From: Warburgia ugandensis | Lineage: Eukaryota; Streptophyta; Magnoliopsida; Canellales; Canellaceae | Reading direction: 5' to 3' | DNA length: 64,000 bases | Assembly (NCBI GenBank): GCA_035236585.1 | Contig: CP141134.1 | Coordinates: 18,034,414-18,098,413, forward strand | Part shown: piece after piece, positions 44,472-56,277 of the stretch | Numbering within the stretch: position 1 is the stretch's first letter | Layout: the number at the start of each line of letters is the position of its first letter | The notes under the pieces: generated by a model | Database searches by the model: none | The model's input: only the letters and a program-made list of their open reading frames with translations | Told to the model about the DNA's origin: nothing | Position numbers and translations under genes: made by a program

Positions 44472-46500
44472 AGGATTTTGCTAGTCCCAAGTAAAATGTG
44501 CAGAATATCAAATTACAAAATTGATATAAACTACTACTTTCATAGGTACTCACGATTGTGTTCAGCATATGCAACAAGCCCTTAAACCCCTAGGTTACCC
44601 CTGGTAAAGGTTTGTAGTAAATATGCCCACAAAATTCTAAAAATTATTTTCAAGTCAATTTCTACTTTTTCCTCAAAGAATTATCTTCAATAAATTTAAC
44701 AACTTTAGCATACCAATAAAAATTCAAAATCCTACCCATAGGCTAAATATATTCCAATTAAGCTTAGATCTTAGAGAGTGTGTGTATTCTACGTATACAA
44801 TAATTGTTATCCCTAGATATACTTCTAACTTTTGAACTTCATCTGAAATATGTTTTGACCTCAATCCTCACTAATAGACATATACTCAGAAATAAAACTC
44901 TTAGTTAAAGGGTTCAAATCATATCTCTCTTTTTTATATATAAGCAGAATCAATAAAATCAAATTTATCTCATATATTTTCATGAAAGAACAAGAGTTAC
45001 TAAGGAGTTTATTTTTTATCCCTTTAAAAAGGATAAGATGTTATTACCTTTGAACTTTTAGACATATTGCTTTTTAAATTCTCTCTATTCATATCCTCAT
45101 TAAGACTATTACTACTACAATCAATAGGTCTTCAATTGGGATGAAACATTGGCTTGGGATAGGGGGTTATGAAAAGGAAGGGTATAAAGGATGTTCAAAA
45201 TTCTTCAAAAGTAAATAGAGGCCTTCTATTAAAATTGACAATTCTTCTCTACTTTGTCATGAAGTGAACATTCTTTTCATTTTTCTCATATTCTTCTTTT
45301 GTTTTTTTATGACACTTTTTTTCTTTCTTTTCAGCAACTTTGAGGAGCTTTGGGAGATTTTTTTTCTTTTCTTGACTCTACTTTTATTGCAAATAAAAAT
45401 TATATATCCATTCATCTCCAACTTATCTTTTAAAGAAAATAGGTAAGGGATAATTTGTACATGTTTATTATGGGTAAAGGATAATTTGGGTTTAAGAAAG
45501 AAATGGCTTTAATAAAAGGCTCAATTGGCTAATAGTAAAATTACTTTTGCGTAGCTTTACGTCTATAGGTTAATAAGAAGAATGGCCTAAATCATTTTTT
45601 AGGTTTCATACACCCTATTAGATTCAATGAACTTTTAGAATTTTAAAGGTAATACCCTAATAATTCTGGTAATTAGCAAAATTTAAGAGTTGATGGATTC
45701 AAATTTACTTTAAGTATGTTGATGAAAAATTTAAAAATATTTATAACCTCTCAAAAGAATGAATGGCTCTAAAACTCACTTAGGTTATAGGTCTGTACTG
45801 ATTTTCTTTAGGATCTCTAAGTTATAACTACTTATCAATTTAGAATAGGTACATGTAATTTTGTGTACATATGTGATATGAGACTTAGCTATTATGGAAT
45901 ACTTTAGGAAATGATTAAAATTATGAATTAATCATCTGTAATTATCTTAATAAGCTAAAGATTAGACTTCAAAAAATCCAATTCTCATCATTGTATATTA
46001 TTTACCTAAAAACTCAAAATGATTTTCAAAATAGCTAAAAGAAAATTTATTTTGATTCTTTTTTTCTTTTTCAAAATTAAACAAAAATAACTATAAAAAG
46101 ACTATAAATCATCAAAACTCTACACCCCCAACCTAAGTTGAATATTGTCCTTAATATTTAAAAAGTAGGATGATGATAATGCTTTGAGAAATAAAGAAAT
46201 GGGAGATGTTAAAGAATGTTCTAAAAAGCAATGGTACATGATTATTACATATGAAAAATTTTCAAGGGAAAAATTGTAAAGTTTGAAACCTCTTTGGGTC
46301 CCATACAAAATGGGTCAAACAATCCTTTAAAAAGAAAGGCTGAGTAAATTTATCTTACAATTTTGAATTTGGAAATTTAACACTTAGCAAGGTATCAAAT
46401 ATATCTCTAAATTGCTTTGCATAATTGGTGACAATCGTGGGAGCTTGATGCATCCTTTGTGGAAATAGAGAAAGGATGGCATATGGCTTAGTGGGTAGGA
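44472..46500 (-). other. Noncoding 3' region of E
   Basis: Homologous and collinear with A1 9738-11500 and A2 28989-30250, including the T-rich plus-strand tract (45240-45420), the aggctcaattggc block (about 45518) and the ctacacccccaacctaagtt block (46117). No open frame beyond chance. Some text near 46290 (gacccaaagagg) may derive from the deleted pol side. Confidence 0.7.
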
Positions 46501-48142
46501 TGTTTTTGTTATTAACAAATATATCTTTTTTTTCTAACAGGTTTTAGTACTATTTTAGCCTTTTTAAGACCAGATTTCTCAATTTTATCACTTTGAAGAA
46601 TGTTAACTACCTTTGTTTGTTCCATGTTTGTAATTGAAGAATTATTCTCATCTACCACATGCACATAATCAAGGTTTACATCTGGTGGGGTAAGAAAATG
46701 CCCTTCTTCAAGGGTCTGCAGCATTTGAGACATCATGTCCTTCAATTCAGTCATGGATTGTTGTTCTCTTTTAATTGAGTTTCAATTTGAGCATTTTTCT
46801 TCCTTGGTTTTAAATAAATCAATGAAAGTGATCCTCTACTTGCCTTTTGGGCGGAGGTATATAGGGTACAAGAGTAAGTGGTCCTTGTGGTGGTTGGTAA
46901 GGGTGGTATTGGGCCTAATATGAGACACTAGAATTATATCCATTTCTTCAATTGAAAGTAAGATAATTACTCAAGTTGAGATTATATATCTTTGAAGATG
47001 GGGAAAAAGTTGCTCATAAGAATGTGCCTATTCATGGGGTGCATCTTAGAATGAAGGAATGGTGGGATAGTTTTGAGTGGGGTGTGTGTTACTTTCGCAA
47101 ATATCACACACTTGATCAACCTTCTAAAAGGTAGTGATCCCCATTTCCATGGCCACATCTAGTCTAACTAGGGCCGCTATTTTAGCATTCATATCATATT
47201 TTTCATACATAGCATGATTCCTCCACTAGCAGATGTGGTGGTGGACTTAGGCTTGTCTTAGTAATTCACTTTTTCTGAATCATCCCAAGTTAGTGCACTC
47301 TTTGCCAGCCATTCCAAATATTCTTGTGCCTCCTGAGGTTGTTTATTAAAAAAGTTACCACTTCACATCATTTCAAAAAATTAGCGCACATCAAAATTAT
47401 TCCTTTCATAAAAGAAGCTAATGATATGCCACGGTTCATATCCATGATGTGGACAAATTAACAATAATTCCTTGAATCTTTCCTGGGATTGATAGAAAGT
47501 TTATTTATCCTTCTAGGAAAAATTCATTATATTTTAGCAAAGAGTATTTGTCTTATGTATAGAAAAGAAATTTTTGAAGAATTTCCTAGTCATTTCTTGC
47601 CATGTTCGTATGAAACCTACCAGTAATGAATGAAACCCCATCTTTGCTTTTTCCTTTAAAGAAAAAGAGAAAATTTGGAGTCTTACTAGGTCTAATTTGA
47701 TGTTTTGTATATGTTTGGTCATGCACACTTCATCGAACTCTTTTAAATGTAGGTAAGGACTCTCACTATCCAACCCATAAAATTTGGGAAGTAATTGAAT
47801 TACTCCCATTGTTAATTGAATTATCCCAGCATATGGAGGTAAATTTATACATGAAGGTATGTTGTTATAATTAGGCTGTAATTAGTCTCTTAATGTTTTC
47901 CAACAAAGATTTTAGTTATGTCAATTATCCTTATGTGCTCTAGGTTGGTTTCATTCCCTATTATAATTCCTTCTCCTATTTCTAGGTGGTGAAGAATGAT
48001 TCCTCCATGAATGTACATCATCATTAAATAGAGGTAGAGGATCATTAACATCAAAAAGAGGATTATTAGTCCATGATGAAACATCATCATTATCCATGAT
48101 GAGAGGTGGTTCATCATTATTAAAGAGGAGATTGTTCCTCAA
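46500..48142 (-). pseudogene. gag: E gag pseudogene
   Basis: Athila-type gag with good landmarks in element sense: an acidic N-terminal part (47951-48142, RNNLLFNNDEPPL); MGVIQLLPKFYGLDSESPYL then HLKEFDEVC (47534-47809); FSFSLKEKAK; RKFFKNFFSIHKTNTLC; then, after stops, RFKELLLICPHHGYEPWHII and the zinc knuckle CDICESNTHP at about 47083-47109, where Cys, Cys and His are kept. A downstream frame (46512-46754, MTELKDMMSQMLQTLEEGHF) matches the coiled region after the knuckle. About ten stops or shifts break it. Confidence 0.85.
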
Positions 48143-49399
48143 TGGGAAAATATCACATCTATTAATGCTGGGGTGTGGATTACCCCTTTGATCATTGTTT
48201 AGATTATTCTATGAATGCAATTGACAATGTTGTTTTTTATTTTATTTTGTTTTTTTATTTTTTTAATTGGAAAAACTACCCTAAATGATGCACCTAAATG
48301 TGAATGATGGATAATGATAGAGCACAAAATTCAAATAACCCTAAGGCTAAACAGCAAACAATTTTGATTGCCTTGAATTTGTGTGGGGGAGAAGCTTTTA
48401 GATTATGCTAATTTAACACTCCTCTCTTTTAGACTTGCCCCACCTCATACCAATTATATCCCAACCCAATTGATCACTTTACATCCTCTTTAGCTGGCTG
48501 TTGGTAGTCTGAGGCATAGAATATGCTGCAGAGCTAGTTGTTTAGATACCGGTGCAATCAGTTAGAGAGGGGCCACTGGAGTGGCAATGGGTCGCCTCAT
48601 TCCAAGAGGGTCTATGAGTATGTGATTGCCTCTATATGTATCTTCTAATTGATTTTAAATTAATTTAGAAGGCTTAGTTATGCGCTTCTAGTGATTATTC
48701 TAGGTGGGTCAAGAGTTGCAAAGAAATCCACCCTTGATCTGTGGATAGGGTTTCCTTACTAATTAATTTCCATACTTTATGGAAGTTTGATCAATATATA
48801 AATCACCTTAAAGTGATAAACATGCCCTAAAATGCAATTAAAAATAATAAATTGATATAAACCCTAAAATGCAACAGTTATCAAATATGCTATCTATATG
48901 CAATTACACTATCGAACAATATGAAATTATTCTAATAATGCAAAACCTAGTCTAAAAATTTTAAGGAGTTAGGACTGCTCATAGCAGGGTTCTGGATAAA
49001 GTCTCCTCACATAAGGGTGGGACCATTTAGATTCTACCTCTACTTCCAGGTTACGATGATCCACTCTTGATTTGTATTATTACAACTATTTTTTAAATGA
49101 ATTATGATTAATAAAAAATACAATGTGTCCTCACTACAATTCACTCAAAATCAAAATTTCATTATCCTAATTGAGGTCCTCCTTGAATTCCTCTTTTTCC
49201 AATTTCATGTAAAATAAAAAATAGCAATAACTACCAACATTCAAGAAATAGAGTGATTATGCATTAAAAAATTGAAAAATGTACTTAAAAATTCCTAGAA
49301 TGCTAAAGCAATGCAATTCTAAACATTTTAATTTTTCTACATTTATTATTTTTTGAAATTTTAAAAAATTATTAAATTTTATGAAAGCTTTGTTGCGGG
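48143..49399 (-). other. Leader of E
   Basis: Noncoding stretch between primer site and gag, similar in layout to the B and A2 leaders. A block read as ggatcatcgtaacctgg near 49040 sits where the others have gtggcccacact. No open frame of note. Confidence 0.55.
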
Positions 49400-49417
49400 T
49401 CATCAACATCAATGCCA
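49400..49417 (-). other. Primer binding site of E (decayed tRNA-Asp type)
   Basis: In element sense TGGCATTGATGTTGATGA, 7 bp after the LTR end ...TTAACA. It matches TGGCGCCGTTGCCGGGGA at 11 of 18 positions, with most changes C-to-T or G-to-A. Position makes the call. Confidence 0.55.
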
Positions 49418-49423
49418 AAGACT

Positions 49424-51291
49424 TGTTAATTATTTTTTACAAGTGCACAAGCTATTATAGTATAGCTTGTATAAGTACGGTTCAATCATGCTAGGACTCA
49501 ACTTAAAGAAAATGTAGTTTAAATAAAATTTAATTAGTCACATATTAACTAAAATTACAAAAATTAATAAATTTTGACCACATCCAAGTCAATCAACCTT
49601 CATCAATCCATCCCTTAGGTCTTTGATTAATGATTCAATAGCCGGATTATGTAGATCTTATAAATCTAATGATCTAGATCAATGTAAAATATCAAGATTT
49701 GAGGACTTAGATTGAATTTTTGAACTTTAGATTTAAGATTAGAACTATTAGACTAACTAGGAAACATACTGAGATGATTATTTGAAAATTGATTGAAAAT
49801 CTCAAGAGGAAAAAAATCAAGATATGAATTGGTCCTGTTGATTAAAAATAAACCGTTGATTTAGTTTGGTTAAAATCAAATAGGACTAATATAATTTTCT
49901 TTAGTTTCTGTTTGAGAAGATAATAAATCTTGCATAACACAAAATTAAATAAGTATAAGACAAAATAGGGAAAAGATAGAATAGGAATAAGACAAAAGGA
50001 CTTGAATGGAATTAAAGAAAGAGAACTTTGGGTAGAAACAAAAATTTTCTTAAAAATTCCTTTCTTCTTCAACCTATAACCAAGAGAAGAAGTAGGAACA
50101 CAAGGAGCTTTCTATTTGAATATTGAAAACCCGCTAAAGAAGATGGAGATTGAGAGGAACCCAAATTGGGTTTTGCTCAAAACAAGATGGATTGTGAGAA
50201 AGAATGAGAAAACAGGGAAAATCATGGTAAAAGAGCAAAAGTAAAAGTGGATGAAGAAACCAATTGAGATATTGTTCGAAAATAGGGGAAGTTAGGATTG
50301 AATGAAAGAGGAAACAATATGGGAAACAAAGAGTAAAAGGAGGAAGAAGTGGAAACATGATTGGAATTGACAATGAACAGAGTCAAAAAAATTGATTGAA
50401 AAAAAATAAATTAAAGTGAAAAGGAAGGTGTAATGGAGGATAGGAATGGAGATGGGTGCTTCCATCCCTCCTCTCTCTTTGGTTTTCAATAATAGGGTTC
50501 ACTCTTCTACAAGTATTGATGGTGGAAAGCAGTATGGCGGAGTTTTTTTCGCAATGGAACTCCCCTCTCTTTCAGTGGCTCTTTCCCCCTACCAGTAGTC
50601 CACTTCTCCTCTACGATGATCCTCTTTGCAATTCTAAAAGAGAGCTAAAGAGATAGGTGCGGTAATAACATAAGAGATGGCTGGGAATGAACAGTTTTTT
50701 AAATTGGGTTCTCCTCTTTCTCTTCTTGTATAATGTGCTTCTACAATTACCTTCTTTTTAGCTCTTTCTTTCTTCTATTTTTAAAGCTTCTGTTCTCCGT
50801 TGTGGGTTTCCTTTTGTTTCTTAAAACTTCATCTTCTCTTTGATTTTTCTCTCTTCCTATTCTCTCCTTAAAGTTTACTCTTTGGGTCTCCTTAATGCCA
50901 AACATATTCAACACAACTTGATTTCCAGTTTAAGAAACTTTTGTATTAGGAAACTTCCTTTGTTTCTAACTTCAACTCCTTTATTCATCTTGCATTGTAG
51001 GGATGTAAGGTGAGAATGATCTGCTATCGATCAACTTAATCTGAGCCATCCAAATCCCACTCTTGATGATCTGCAACACATAAAATTCAATTAGGATCAT
51101 CTAAACTAAGATTTAATCATCTGATTAGCTCCTATGATCATCTGACTATTAAATTTAGAAAATCAAGGATTGGATGATTAGTTGGATCTAAAATTAACAT
51201 TTAAGCTAAAAATTACAAAATTAAGTGATTGGATGATTTAATTAAATGCTAGATTACGGATATTTTTATTTAAAATCAAACATTCAATAGT
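49424..51291 (-). repeat. 5' LTR of E
   Basis: About 1.87 kb. In element sense it starts near ACTATTGAATGTTTG (expected TG lost) and ends ...GCACTTGTAAAAAATAATTAACA. The first 820 bp match the 3' LTR fragment. The outer edge could be 51286 or 51291. Neither choice gives a target duplication, because the other flank is lost. Confidence 0.75.
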
Positions 51292-52181
51292 TGGAGTAGA
51301 GATTCTTGGCTACAAGTCTATGTGTTACACGTCAAGGGATTGCTAAGGGAGCTGAATTGATCTAAAGAATTTTCAGTGTCATTTTTTAGTTGTAATTTAT
51401 TTCGTCTTAATCATTGCAACGATATATCAAGTGAAAGTTAGTGGAAGCTAGCTACTATTTTAGCATTATTTTAAGATTTTTCTTTCTTTTGTTTTAGATT
51501 AGTGTATGTTATTTAAATTTCATTCTTTTAACATAGTAGATTTGAATAATTTCATGCTTACTATAATAAACATGTTAGGCTAGTTTTCTTATTTATGGTT
51601 AAAGTGATCCTAGCCTAAGTTAGAAACATCAGTTAATTATTTATAATATTTTAATTGTCTTAAAAAGTTAATTTTAAAAATATAATTCAATTTAGAAAAG
51701 TTAGATTCATCCTTAGTATAGTTCTTTGAATTTGTGTCATTACTTTTCATAGCAGATACATGCAAAGAAAATCATTGATCCATTATAGTTAGGTTTTAGA
51801 TAGAATGCTTAGAATTTGATTATTTATCTAGTTTATAAAGTTAACAATTTCTACATTAAGTCTTCAAGTAAACCATCTTTCGAGTAGGTAATCATAGTTT
51901 TGGTTTGATTCTTGAGTTATAAGAGGAAAAAGTAAGTCATGGATCTAACTTTAGGTAGGTGATCTTTAATCCTAGTAATTCATTCATAGTTCAATTCGGT
52001 CTACTTTCATCTAATTTATTTCATCATAAATATCTTTCTCTTGTTAATTAAGTTTAGCTTTGCATTATTTTTTAGTTCATTAATTTAGAGTACCTTGCCC
52101 ATTGCACTATATCCTCCCTATGTATCAACCTTGCATAATACTACAACTGGCTACTGTGCACTTGCAAGAAAACTACAAACA
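51292..52181 (+). mobile_element. Solo LTR G, second part
   Basis: Plus-oriented LTR end. The last 60 bp, with tactacaactggctac then gtgcacttgcaagaaaac and the terminal ACAAACA, parallel the ends of the E and A LTRs (gtgcacttgtaaaaaataattaaca). No primer site follows; instead the AGTAA target duplication does. This shows the LTR is a solo one. Confidence 0.65.
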
Positions 52182-52186
52182 AGTAA
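52182..52186. repeat. Target-site duplication AGTAA, right of G
   Basis: AGTAA right after the LTR end at 52181, identical to 41752-41756. Confidence 0.7.
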
Positions 52187-52217
52187 CATAGAACATAATA
52201 TGATAAATTGAAAATTG

Positions 52218-52455
52218 TTCACCACTCTATGGATACAAAACATTCACCATCATAGAGACATAGAACTAAACAACAATAATAGCTCATCACTCTACCGGTA
52301 CAAAATAATCATCACCATCAAGATATAGATTAAAGTGTCATAATAGTTCACCACACCTTGGATATAGAAACATCAAGAGATATAGAACAATGAGTTGAAA
52401 CTAGCTCACTACTTTAAGAATACAGATAAGTTACTAGCTTAAAGATACAAAACTA
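52218..52455. repeat. Degenerate tandem repeat, about 52-67 bp, four copies
   Basis: Successive units begin ttcaccactctatggatac (52218), ctcatcactctaccggtac (about 52285), ttcaccacaccttggatat (about 52349) and ctcactactttaagaatac (about 52407). Each continues with a catcaxxatatagaact-like part and ends in aatag or actag. Unit length varies, so the array is old. No function is evident. Confidence 0.6.
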
Positions 52456-53266
52456 GGCACCTCACCAACCATGGACCACTCCAGGAGATACAAAAAATGT
52501 AGGAAAAAATGATATACTACACTCAAACTCCCACAAAGAAAGAAAAAAAAAACAAAATCCTATTCAACTATTCTACCTACTTGGATTCATGCTACAGAAG
52601 TGGTATAAATAGATAGGAACAACCCCCCAAATAACTAATGTATCTAATTACAATAGTTTCCTAGGATAGAGAATACTTTCTAAATATGAGGTACTTGCCA
52701 ACAAGACTTTCCTGAACTTAATTAAGTGTTTCAAAATAAAAAATTGCTAAACATTAGGTAGTTGCCCCATACATTTAAGTAACTTCTTAATACATAAATT
52801 ACAAGTCGAAAAGTTCTTAAACTCCCTAACTTCCTAAACAAGAACATTCCTTAATCTTGGTAGCCTTGTAATCTTTGACTAGTCAATATACCTTGACCAA
52901 GGAAGATATGCATGAGATGTTTTTGACCATACAAGTTAGGAAACGTTGATTAAGCCAAGGAACATTTTCCACCTGATTGATCTAGGATGTTCATTTGAGA
53001 TGATTCAAGATGCCCTCCATGAATTAATCCAAGGCATCCATCTAATTGGAATTCTAAGCATCTTTCATCTAAGTCCAAAGATGTCTTCTCTGGTTGGTCT
53101 AAACCATTCAAGGTTTAATTCATCCACTTATCCACGACCAAACATCCTCCAAATACTTTAATCAAAGGGGGTTTGATGATGATCTTGACCATTCATAGCT
53201 TGATCACCCTTGATCTCACTTGAGTCACCATCGATCATGGAATTTGGGACAATCATGTATCATCAC
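52456..53266. other. No supported gene
   Basis: AT-rich sequence with a 71-codon open frame (52946-53161) that has no recognisable domain. Many short aagcatcttt and aggcatcc-like words recur but form no array. Confidence 0.4.
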
Positions 53267-53520
53267 CACTACATAGGAGGTTTTTAAAGTTGGTTAAAGA
53301 TACTAATAGAAGTCAATTAAGAAACTGGCTCAAATGAAGTCAGAAAATAATGACTTTAAAAGTCTCAAGGAACTTTTGAAGTTGGTTTTTGGAATTTTGA
53401 CCTTAAGAGTTATTAGCACTTCCAAAGACGATTCAGAATTCCAACTTTAAAAGAAAATTTAGGAACTTTAAAGTTAGAATTCTAAAAACTGACTTTAAAA
53501 GTTCTTAAATTTTTTGTTGC
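53267..53520. mobile_element. CACTA-like (En/Spm) transposon end
   Basis: The sequence CACTACATAGGAGGTTTTTA (53267) fits the start of a CACTA terminal inverted repeat. It is followed within 250 bp by at least six variants of a subterminal motif around actttaaaagtt in both orientations (about 53286, 53350, 53375, 53444, 53468, 53499). This motif pattern is characteristic of CACTA ends. The opposite TGTAGTG end and a 3-bp target duplication were not found, and no transposase is visible. Confidence 0.45.
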
Positions 53521-53669
53521 TTTTATTTACATTGTACCACTTACTATATTGCTCTTGCAATCCTTATGCGCATGAAAAATAAACATACTTTCACTTCCAC
53601 ATTGGGTATAAAACATCCAAATTCAGCATCTATCCAAATCTATATTGAAAAGACTTAATAAAAAAATCT

Positions 53670-53762
53670 CAACACATTCACTGCAATTGCTATGTTCACT
53701 TCATTTACAAGTCTATACACACGTACCCATTGACTTTCACACTCCAAGTTCCCCTCATTAAT
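53670..53762. repeat. Left part of a ~150-bp tandem repeat, cut by element C
   Basis: The text acattcactgcaattgct, then cacttcatttacaagtc, tacccattgactttcacac and aagttcccctcattaat matches units at 62945-63470 on the far side of element C. The unit is cut inside cccctcattcat; its other half starts at 62945. Confidence 0.8.
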
Positions 53763-54648
53763 TGTTACGACTCGGGTTTTCTCATGCATTTTAAAATGAA
53801 AAATATAAATTCCTAAGGTGGGATCCCAATTTGTAAACCATTTTATAAAAACCATGCAATGCAGCGGAAAATCTTTAGTTTTAAACTTATTTTGAAACCC
53901 CGAGTGTCATTTGCTTTCACAATACTCAAAGTAGATTTTGAAAAACTTCAGAAATCATAAATGTTTTTCCCCAGGTCTATCCAGTCACAACACACAGCCC
54001 AACTGTAAATAAATACATGTCCAAAGGGTTGAGAGTTTACTTACATGTATAATTGTCTCCTTTTTAATTTACTTGCTCGTAGCACTAATATCTCCTGAGG
54101 CGTCTTCTATTTGTGAGTGGAACTATCCTAAAAAATGTTAAGGATAGGGTGAGTATATACTATACTCAGTAGGAGTCTATCACTACTAGTTTTGCAATGC
54201 ATGCTATGTTTAAAATCATATGCTCTTTCAAACATGTGCATGTTTGAACAATCATGTTCAATATCGGTATTAAAAACCACTGTCGAATTGAAATACTAAT
54301 GACTTAAAGAATAGCATAATCCAAGTCGAAAGTATCATATATCATAAACATAATGATATGCATAAGATGCTCCACTGAATCCAACTCATGGATATCTAGT
54401 ATGGTCGACCAACCTCATGTCATGCCATATGCAATGCAAGTAAATCCTCAAACCATAGGGTCCAACTATGCCCACGACCTCACCGCCGTGTGGTCCCCGG
54501 GTAACTGAGGACACTCGGTCATAACCTCAACGGGGCATATGACACTTGTTCGTCGTAAATCATGCAATTTATGAAATCAGTTGTAGAACATGCATGCAAT
54601 GCATAAAATCTGCTTATGCTAGTATCACATTCAAAGCCATAACCCTGC

Positions 54649-54694
54649 CTAGAAGCCTGTCAGCCTAGAAGCCTGCCAGCCTAGAAGCCTATCA
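54649..54694. repeat. Three-fold 16-17-bp repeat in C 3' LTR
   Basis: gcctagaagcctgtca, gcctagaagcctgcca and gcctagaagcctatca in tandem. The same set is in the 5' LTR at about 60958-61006. Confidence 0.85.
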
Positions 54695-55270
54695 GCTCTC
54701 TTTGGCCCGCCCTCATCAGCTTGCCCTCATCGGCCAAGGCCACACTTATCATGCAATCTATGCATATAGCACATATCTTGTTAATATATGCGTAATGTAT
54801 TTTTCAAAACCTGTCCTCTTTGGGTCCCTCACAATTGCCTAGCCCTCACAACTGCCTACCCAGTGTCTTTTGGGCACTCCAGCGTCATTTGGTAAACCTC
54901 AAGGACATGCAATTTTTCAAGAACTCAATGCTCACAAATCATGCAATATATGCAATTGTTAGCAAAACATGTCTATGAATAATGTATTTGTCATATGCAT
55001 GCTGAATTCATTTATTAAATTAAGTCATGCTAAACAAGTCATATAACTTAAACTTAAAACATGCATTCTTAAAACAATCATGGGTTCTTTTAAAAAAGTC
55101 TAGTAGCGATAGAGCACCTACCTCAAAGTCTCCTGAAGTTGCGTCCTTTATCACTTCAACTCATCCCTGGATCTTATTTATAAACTCCTAGGTATGAATG
55201 GATACAAGGAGTCCTTATCAATTTCAATCTATTAGATTGTTAGATCTGCCTTTTAGGGTCTATGGGTCCT

Positions 55271-55447
55271 TGCCTAATTTATTGTCAGGCTAGATCCTAT
55301 GATGTGGATCTACCATTCAATAGTTAAACTGCCTAATTCATTATCAGGCTAGATCCTATGATGTGGATCTACTATTCAATAGTTAAACTGCCTAATTCAT
55401 TGTCAGGCTAGATCCTATGATCTGGATTTACTATTCAATAGTTAAAC
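55271..55447. repeat. Three-fold 59-bp repeat in C 3' LTR
   Basis: Units start at 55271, 55330 and 55389, each with tgcctaatt(t/c)att, caggctagatcctatgat and ctattcaatagttaaa. The other LTR has the same three units (61568, 61627, 61686), so the triplication predates insertion. Confidence 0.9.
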
Positions 55448-56269
55448 TCTGTAATTTGTCCTTTGATCTAAACTTTAAAGTCTCATTAGGTCCGCATGTC
55501 CCAGTTCCCAGGACACCCATGCATCCTGGTTGAACCGAGACCGCCTCACGTGCGTGCACACGCAAAGGCCGTGCCAGGGACTGCGTTTTGCACGCACACA
55601 TGCATGCTCAAGCGATGCACTATGACATGCATCCTGGATGGCATTGCACAGACGCACCTTTGGTGTACATGGCGTGTCTCAGCTCCTAGGGCACCCCGTG
55701 CATCCTGGTCGAGCCAGGACCCGTGCCCTATGACACGAGCGCACCCGAAGGCCGCACCTTGGACAGTGTACGCACTATCATACACCTGGAACCTGTCCTA
55801 GGGACCTAGTCCCAGGCGCAGGTGGTGCATGGCGTCCTTGGGATGCCTGGTTCATGCAAGGCTGGCCCAAGCTGTCTTGGAGTGTTTTTTGGCCAGGAAC
55901 CTGGCTGGAAAATGGCTGGAAATGCTAGATCTAGTATGGATCTAGCCTGAGAGGAGGAAAGAAAATGAAAAAAAAAAGAAGAACAACTTCTTACCTGGTA
56001 GCCTGGGGAGTGCCCATCGCCAGTGGTAGAGCCTATTCCGGTTCTGAAACCCTTTATTCCCGAAAAAATCCAATGAAGGTGGAAACCCCGTTGCCAGTAT
56101 TGGAAAGAAGAGAGGGTTATAGGGAAAATGGCAATGGCCGGCCTGACTTGGGCCTGGCCGTTGCCGAAAAACGCAAAGGGAAGACTGGTTTGAGATCGGT
56201 TTCCAATTTGCCAGAAACCCCAGTCTCAACATGCTGGAAATCTCGTGTTTTTGAGAGGGGAGATGGGGC

Positions 56270-56277
56270 TTTTTATA
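56270..56277 (-). promoter_or_regulatory. TATA box of C 3' LTR
   Basis: CTATAAAAAGCCCC on the minus strand, about 385 bp after the LTR start and next to the GC-rich part. It is conserved in the 5' LTR and, as TATAAATA, in solo LTR D. Confidence 0.6.

Larger units (their letters stand above)
43676..51291 (-). mobile_element. Athila-like element E, gag only, pol-less
   Basis: Minus-strand element inserted in solo LTR G. Element-sense order: 5' LTR, tRNA-Asp-type primer site, leader, gag, noncoding 3' region, polypurine tract, 3' LTR fragment. There is no protease, RT, RNase H or integrase between gag and the 3' region, where A1 and B have about 4-5 kb of pol. It is therefore a deletion derivative or a non-autonomous family member. 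Its gag is itself broken by stops. Confidence 0.85.
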
